This document shows positions 61,359 to 64,000 of a DNA stretch of 64,000 bases, piece by piece. A program made the translations under genes and the position numbers. The notes beneath the pieces are model-generated. The model worked only from the letters and a program-made list of their open reading frames with translations, ran no database searches and had not been told where the DNA came from. The DNA is taken from contig NZ_CP137142.1 of NCBI RefSeq assembly GCF_045287255.1, positions 2,108,001 through 2,172,000 on the forward strand, read 5' to 3'. Numbering within the stretch: the first letter of the stretch is position 1; every line of letters begins with the position of its first letter. The stretch is from Henriciella sp045287255 (lineage in GTDB: Bacteria > Pseudomonadota > Alphaproteobacteria > Caulobacterales > Hyphomonadaceae).

Positions 61359-63286
61359 AACTCGGCGTCTGCTACTATCCTGAACACTGGCCAGAGCGCC
61401 AATGGGCCGAAGATGCCGCGCGGATGAAGGCGCTCGGCCTGTCGCTGGTGCGGATTGGCGAGTTTGCATGGAGCCGGATTGAACCGCAGCCGGGGCAGTA
61501 TGACTGGGACTGGCTCGATCGGGCGATTGCAACCCTGGCGCAGGCCGGGCTGGAGATTTGCCTCGGCACACCGACAGCGACACCGCCGAAATGGCTGATT
61601 GATGCGCACCCTGACATCCTGCCTTGTGACGCGCATGGGCGACCCCGCACATTCGGGTCACGGCGGCATTATTCCTTCAGCTCAAAAACCTATCGCCGGG
61701 AAAGTGCCCGCATTGTTGAGGCCATGGCGCAGCGCTATGGCAGCCACCCTGCCGTCACATGGTGGCAGACCGATAATGAATATGGCTGTCACAACACAGT
61801 GGAGAGCAATGACCCGGACGCGCGCGCTGCGTTTCGAGCGTGGCTGGCCGATCTTTACGGTGAGATTGGCGCGCTGAATGCGGCTTGGGGGACGGTGTTC
61901 TGGAGTCAGGAGTATCGCAGTTTTGACGAGGTTGATCCGCCCCTTGCGACGGTGACAGAGCCGAACCCGAGCCATGTCCTCGACTGGCGCTGCTTCAGCT
62001 CTGATCAGGTCGCAGACTATAATGCCATGCAGGTTGAAATCCTGCGTCGGTATGCTCCGAATGCGACGCTGACGCATAATTTCATGGGGCATTTTACCGA
62101 ATTTGACCATTATCCAGTAGGCGCGCAGGTGGATGTCTCGACTTGGGATTCCTATCCACTCGGCTTTCTGGAGCAGGCCTGGTGGGACAATCAAACCAAG
62201 CTGACCCATATGCGTACCGGGCATCCGGACTTTGCCGCCTTCCACCACGATCTTTATCGCGGCACCGGGCGCGGACGTTTCGGCGTGATGGAACAACAAC
62301 CCGGCCCAGTGAATTGGGCCCGGTATAACCCAGCGCCCCTGCCCGGCATGGTCCGGCTATGGAGCCTTGAGGCTTATGCGCACGGCGCAGAGCTCGTCTC
62401 GTACTTTCGCTGGCGGCAGGCCCCGTTTGCACAAGAGCAAATGCATGCCGGGCTGAACCGTCCAGACCTGTCGCCCGATATTGCCAGCGCAGAGGCGGCG
62501 GCCGTGATAGAAGATATGGCCACCTTTGGCGCACCTGCATCGCCACAAAAGGCGAAAGTCGCGCTGGTCTATGATTATGAAAGCCATTGGGTGATTGAGA
62601 CCCAACCACAGGGAAAGAGTTTCTGGCATCAGGAACTTGTCTTCCTGTTCTATACCGCCCTGCGTCGGTTCGGGCTGGATGTGGATATTATCCCAATAGA
62701 TGCGGACTTTAGCGGCTATGATCTGATCACCGTGCCCTGCCAGCCTATGCTGAATGGGGGCGATGTCACGCGCCTCATTGAGAGCGGTGCGCAAGTCCTG
62801 TTTGGCCCACGCACAGGCTCCAAAACGCACACTTTGCAAATCGCCGATGGCCTTGCCCCTGGCTCGCTCAAAAAGGCCCTCCCAATCACTATTCCGCGCG
62901 TTGAAAGCCTGCGCCCCGGTCATGTCGAACAAGCTAACGGGTTTACGATCTCGCGCTGGCTAGAACATGTTGAGAGCGATCTGGAACCGCTCTGGCGTCT
63001 TAAGAGTGGCCATGGTCTCTGCTATCAGTCCGGGGCAATCACCTACCTTAATGCCTGGCCAGATACGGCCTTGCTGGAAGCGCTCACCGCACGCCTGCTC
63101 ACGGCCAAAGGTCTTCCTGCGGCCATACTGCCTGAGGGGCTGCGCGTACGCCGGCGTGGCGATCTAACTTTCGTCTTCAATTACGGTTCGAAAATGCAGG
63201 ACATTAGCGGCTTGTTTGAGGGTGAATGCATTCGCGGGGACACAATGCTGGCTCCGGCTGGCGTAACGGTCTTCCGGCAATCCTGA
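61355..63286 (+). CDS. beta-galactosidase, GH42
   Basis: 643 residues from ATG 61355, overlapping the lactonase stop (ATGA). GH42: begins LGVCYYPEHWPERQW; acid/base Glu142 in WWQTDNEYG, nucleophile Glu313 in VMEQQPGPVNWA, which align with Glu141 and Glu312 of Thermus A4-beta-Gal. The trimer-type A domain is followed by a class I amidotransferase-like B domain (VALVYDYESHW) and a C-terminal beta domain. No signal peptide; cytosolic. Third gene of the galactoside operon. Confidence 0.93.
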   Translation: MKLGVCYYPEHWPERQWAEDAARMKALGLSLVRIGEFAWSRIEPQPGQYDWDWLDRAIATLAQAGLEICLGTPTATPPKWLIDAHPDILPCDAHGRPRTFGSRRHYSFSSKTYRRESARIVEAMAQRYGSHPAVTWWQTDNEYGCHNTVESNDPDARAAFRAWLADLYGEIGALNAAWGTVFWSQEYRSFDEVDPPLATVTEPNPSHVLDWRCFSSDQVADYNAMQVEILRRYAPNATLTHNFMGHFTEFDHYPVGAQVDVSTWDSYPLGFLEQAWWDNQTKLTHMRTGHPDFAAFHHDLYRGTGRGRFGVMEQQPGPVNWARYNPAPLPGMVRLWSLEAYAHGAELVSYFRWRQAPFAQEQMHAGLNRPDLSPDIASAEAAAVIEDMATFGAPASPQKAKVALVYDYESHWVIETQPQGKSFWHQELVFLFYTALRRFGLDVDIIPIDADFSGYDLITVPCQPMLNGGDVTRLIESGAQVLFGPRTGSKTHTLQIADGLAPGSLKKALPITIPRVESLRPGHVEQANGFTISRWLEHVESDLEPLWRLKSGHGLCYQSGAITYLNAWPDTALLEALTARLLTAKGLPAAILPEGLRVRRRGDLTFVFNYGSKMQDISGLFEGECIRGDTMLAPAGVTVFRQS

Positions 63287-63412
63287 TCTTGCGCCTCATC
63301 TTGCGTATCTGGCCCATTACACCCACCTGACTATACAAAGTCACAAAGCCGGAGTATGGGTCCCTTCATAACGGACCAACCGTTTACTCCCAAACAGTCA
63401 GGAACCTCTTCA

Positions 63413-63628
63413 ATGGCCGACAAGGACAGCAAGAAAAGCGTTGACCCGATCACGTTCGCCCGCCAGGTGCGCGCCGAAGGGGAAAAAGTGACCTGGACCT
63501 CTACTCAAGAGACCATTCAGGCCACGATCATGGTGATTGTCATGTCTGTGATTATCGCCCTGTTTCTGTTCCTGTCCGACCTCGCAATCGGGTCAATCGT
63601 CCGGTTGATCACCGGCCTTGGAAACTAG
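63413..63628 (+). CDS. secE: preprotein translocase subunit SecE
   Basis: 71 residues from ATG 63413 (RBS AGGA). The SecE core TFARQVRAEGEKVTWTSTQETIQATIMVIVM has the conserved cytosolic amphipathic helix and W-T motif, followed by one TM (VMSVIIALFLFLSDLAIGSI). Essential part of the SecYEG channel. An upstream in-frame ATG (63356) is not needed. Standard secE-nusG pair follows; no tRNA-Trp precedes it. Confidence 0.95.
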   Translation: MADKDSKKSVDPITFARQVRAEGEKVTWTSTQETIQATIMVIVMSVIIALFLFLSDLAIGSIVRLITGLGN

Positions 63629-63638
63629 GACTTTTAAG

Positions 63639-64000
63639 ATGGCAAAAGCCAAGTGGTATATCGTTCACGCCTATTCCAACTTCGAAAAGAAGGTGGCACA
63701 AGCCATTCGCGACCAAGCCGCGATGAAGGGCCTCGAGGACATGATCGAGGAAATGGAAGTGCCAACCGAAGAGGTTGTTGAAGTTATTCGTGGTAAGAAA
63801 CGCACCATCGAGAAGCGCTATTTCCCGGGCTATGTCCTGATGAAAGCGGTTCTGACCGATGATGTTTATCACCTTGTCAAAGACACACCGAAAGTGACCG
63901 GATTCCTTGGTGCCGATGGGGGTAAGAAGCCCCTGCCCGTGCCTCAGCGCGAAGTTGACCGTATCCTTGGCACAGCTGACGAGCCAGTTGAAGAACGCGC
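63639..64000 (+). CDS. nusG: transcription antitermination protein NusG (truncated by window)
   Basis: Starts ATG 63639, 10 nt after secE, with AGGA upstream. Visible 120 residues: AKWYIVHAYSNFEKKVAQAI, a charged alphaproteobacterial insertion (EEMEVPTEEVVEVIRGKKRTIEK), then RYFPGYVLMKAVLTDD.YHLVKDTPKVTGFLG, all NusG N-terminal domain. It binds RNA polymerase, and Rho or ribosomal S10 through the KOW domain, which lies beyond the window. The secE-nusG order is the normal one before rplK. Confidence 0.96.
   Translation, partial: MAKAKWYIVHAYSNFEKKVAQAIRDQAAMKGLEDMIEEMEVPTEEVVEVIRGKKRTIEKRYFPGYVLMKAVLTDDVYHLVKDTPKVTGFLGADGGKKPLPVPQREVDRILGTADEPVEER

Noticed and set aside
63287..63412. Possible tRNA-Trp upstream of secE, as in many bacteria
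   Set aside because: No cloverleaf or TTCGA-type arm can be drawn in this stretch.

Overview
The window comes from the chromosome of an alphaproteobacterium, most likely a marine or aquatic relative of the Hyphomonadaceae, Parvularculaceae or Rhodobacterales. This rests on gene content: a ChpT-type phosphotransferase, an alphaproteobacterial Nudix/winged-helix NAD regulator, PAS_5 and DUF4169 proteins, a Zur-type Fur protein and a large TonB-dependent receptor. GC is moderately high almost throughout. I saw no tRNA, rRNA, CRISPR array, insertion sequence or phage gene. The density is typical of core chromosome and no stretch over 300 bases lacks a gene.

Layout. 1-4.6 kb: end of a secreted protein, clpB behind a heat-shock-type promoter, and a LytM/M23 peptidase. 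4.7-8.9 kb: a ydbH-ynbE-ydbL envelope operon plus a small membrane protein. 8.9-11.4 kb: chpT, a single-domain receiver, a CheR-like methyltransferase and a DUF805 protein. 11.5-17.4 kb: rlmN with an alpha/beta hydrolase, an AhpD-like protein, an unusual membrane-anchored TAXI protein, and ftsH-bolA. 17.5-30.8 kb: mostly small-molecule metabolism (sugar-acid dehydratase, MDR reductase, enoyl-CoA hydratase, panD, TauD-like dioxygenase, MFS transporter, VOC and SDR proteins, PCD, bioB, HemG-like flavodoxin) interrupted by one atypical AT-richer membrane protein. 31-37.7 kb: a TonB receptor, a cysteine-rich secreted protein, small regulatory or redox proteins and a ThDP enzyme.

37.9-49.6 kb: a feruloyl-CoA-synthase-like ligase 3 nt behind a K+ channel with a zinc ribbon, an outer-membrane barrel, a dihydroorotase-like amidohydrolase, a TetR-cupin operon, a ygfZ-tag-lipoprotein operon, a FabH-like synthase and a PhoX-like protein. 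49.7-58.5 kb: HD hydrolase plus NAD-type regulator, rhomboid, acyl-CoA dehydrogenase and SDR, half-size GDT1, OmpW, TerB-like, zur plus thioesterase, and DUF2855. 58.6-63.3 kb: a galactoside operon (GH36, SMP-30 lactonase, GH42). The window ends in secE-nusG.

Genes are often joined by ATGA or TAATG overlaps, which suggests translational coupling. No clear-cut unknown defence or mobile system is visible. The best leads are the hairpin that covers the phoX-like ribosome binding site, the perfect hairpin at 8639-8661, the zinc-ribbon K+ channel joined to a CoA ligase, the dihydroorotase homologue with a Gln in its metal motif, the double-anchored TAXI protein, and two uncharacterised proteins (21.3 kb and 33.9 kb). 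Every functional call comes from reading motifs by eye, with no database search.
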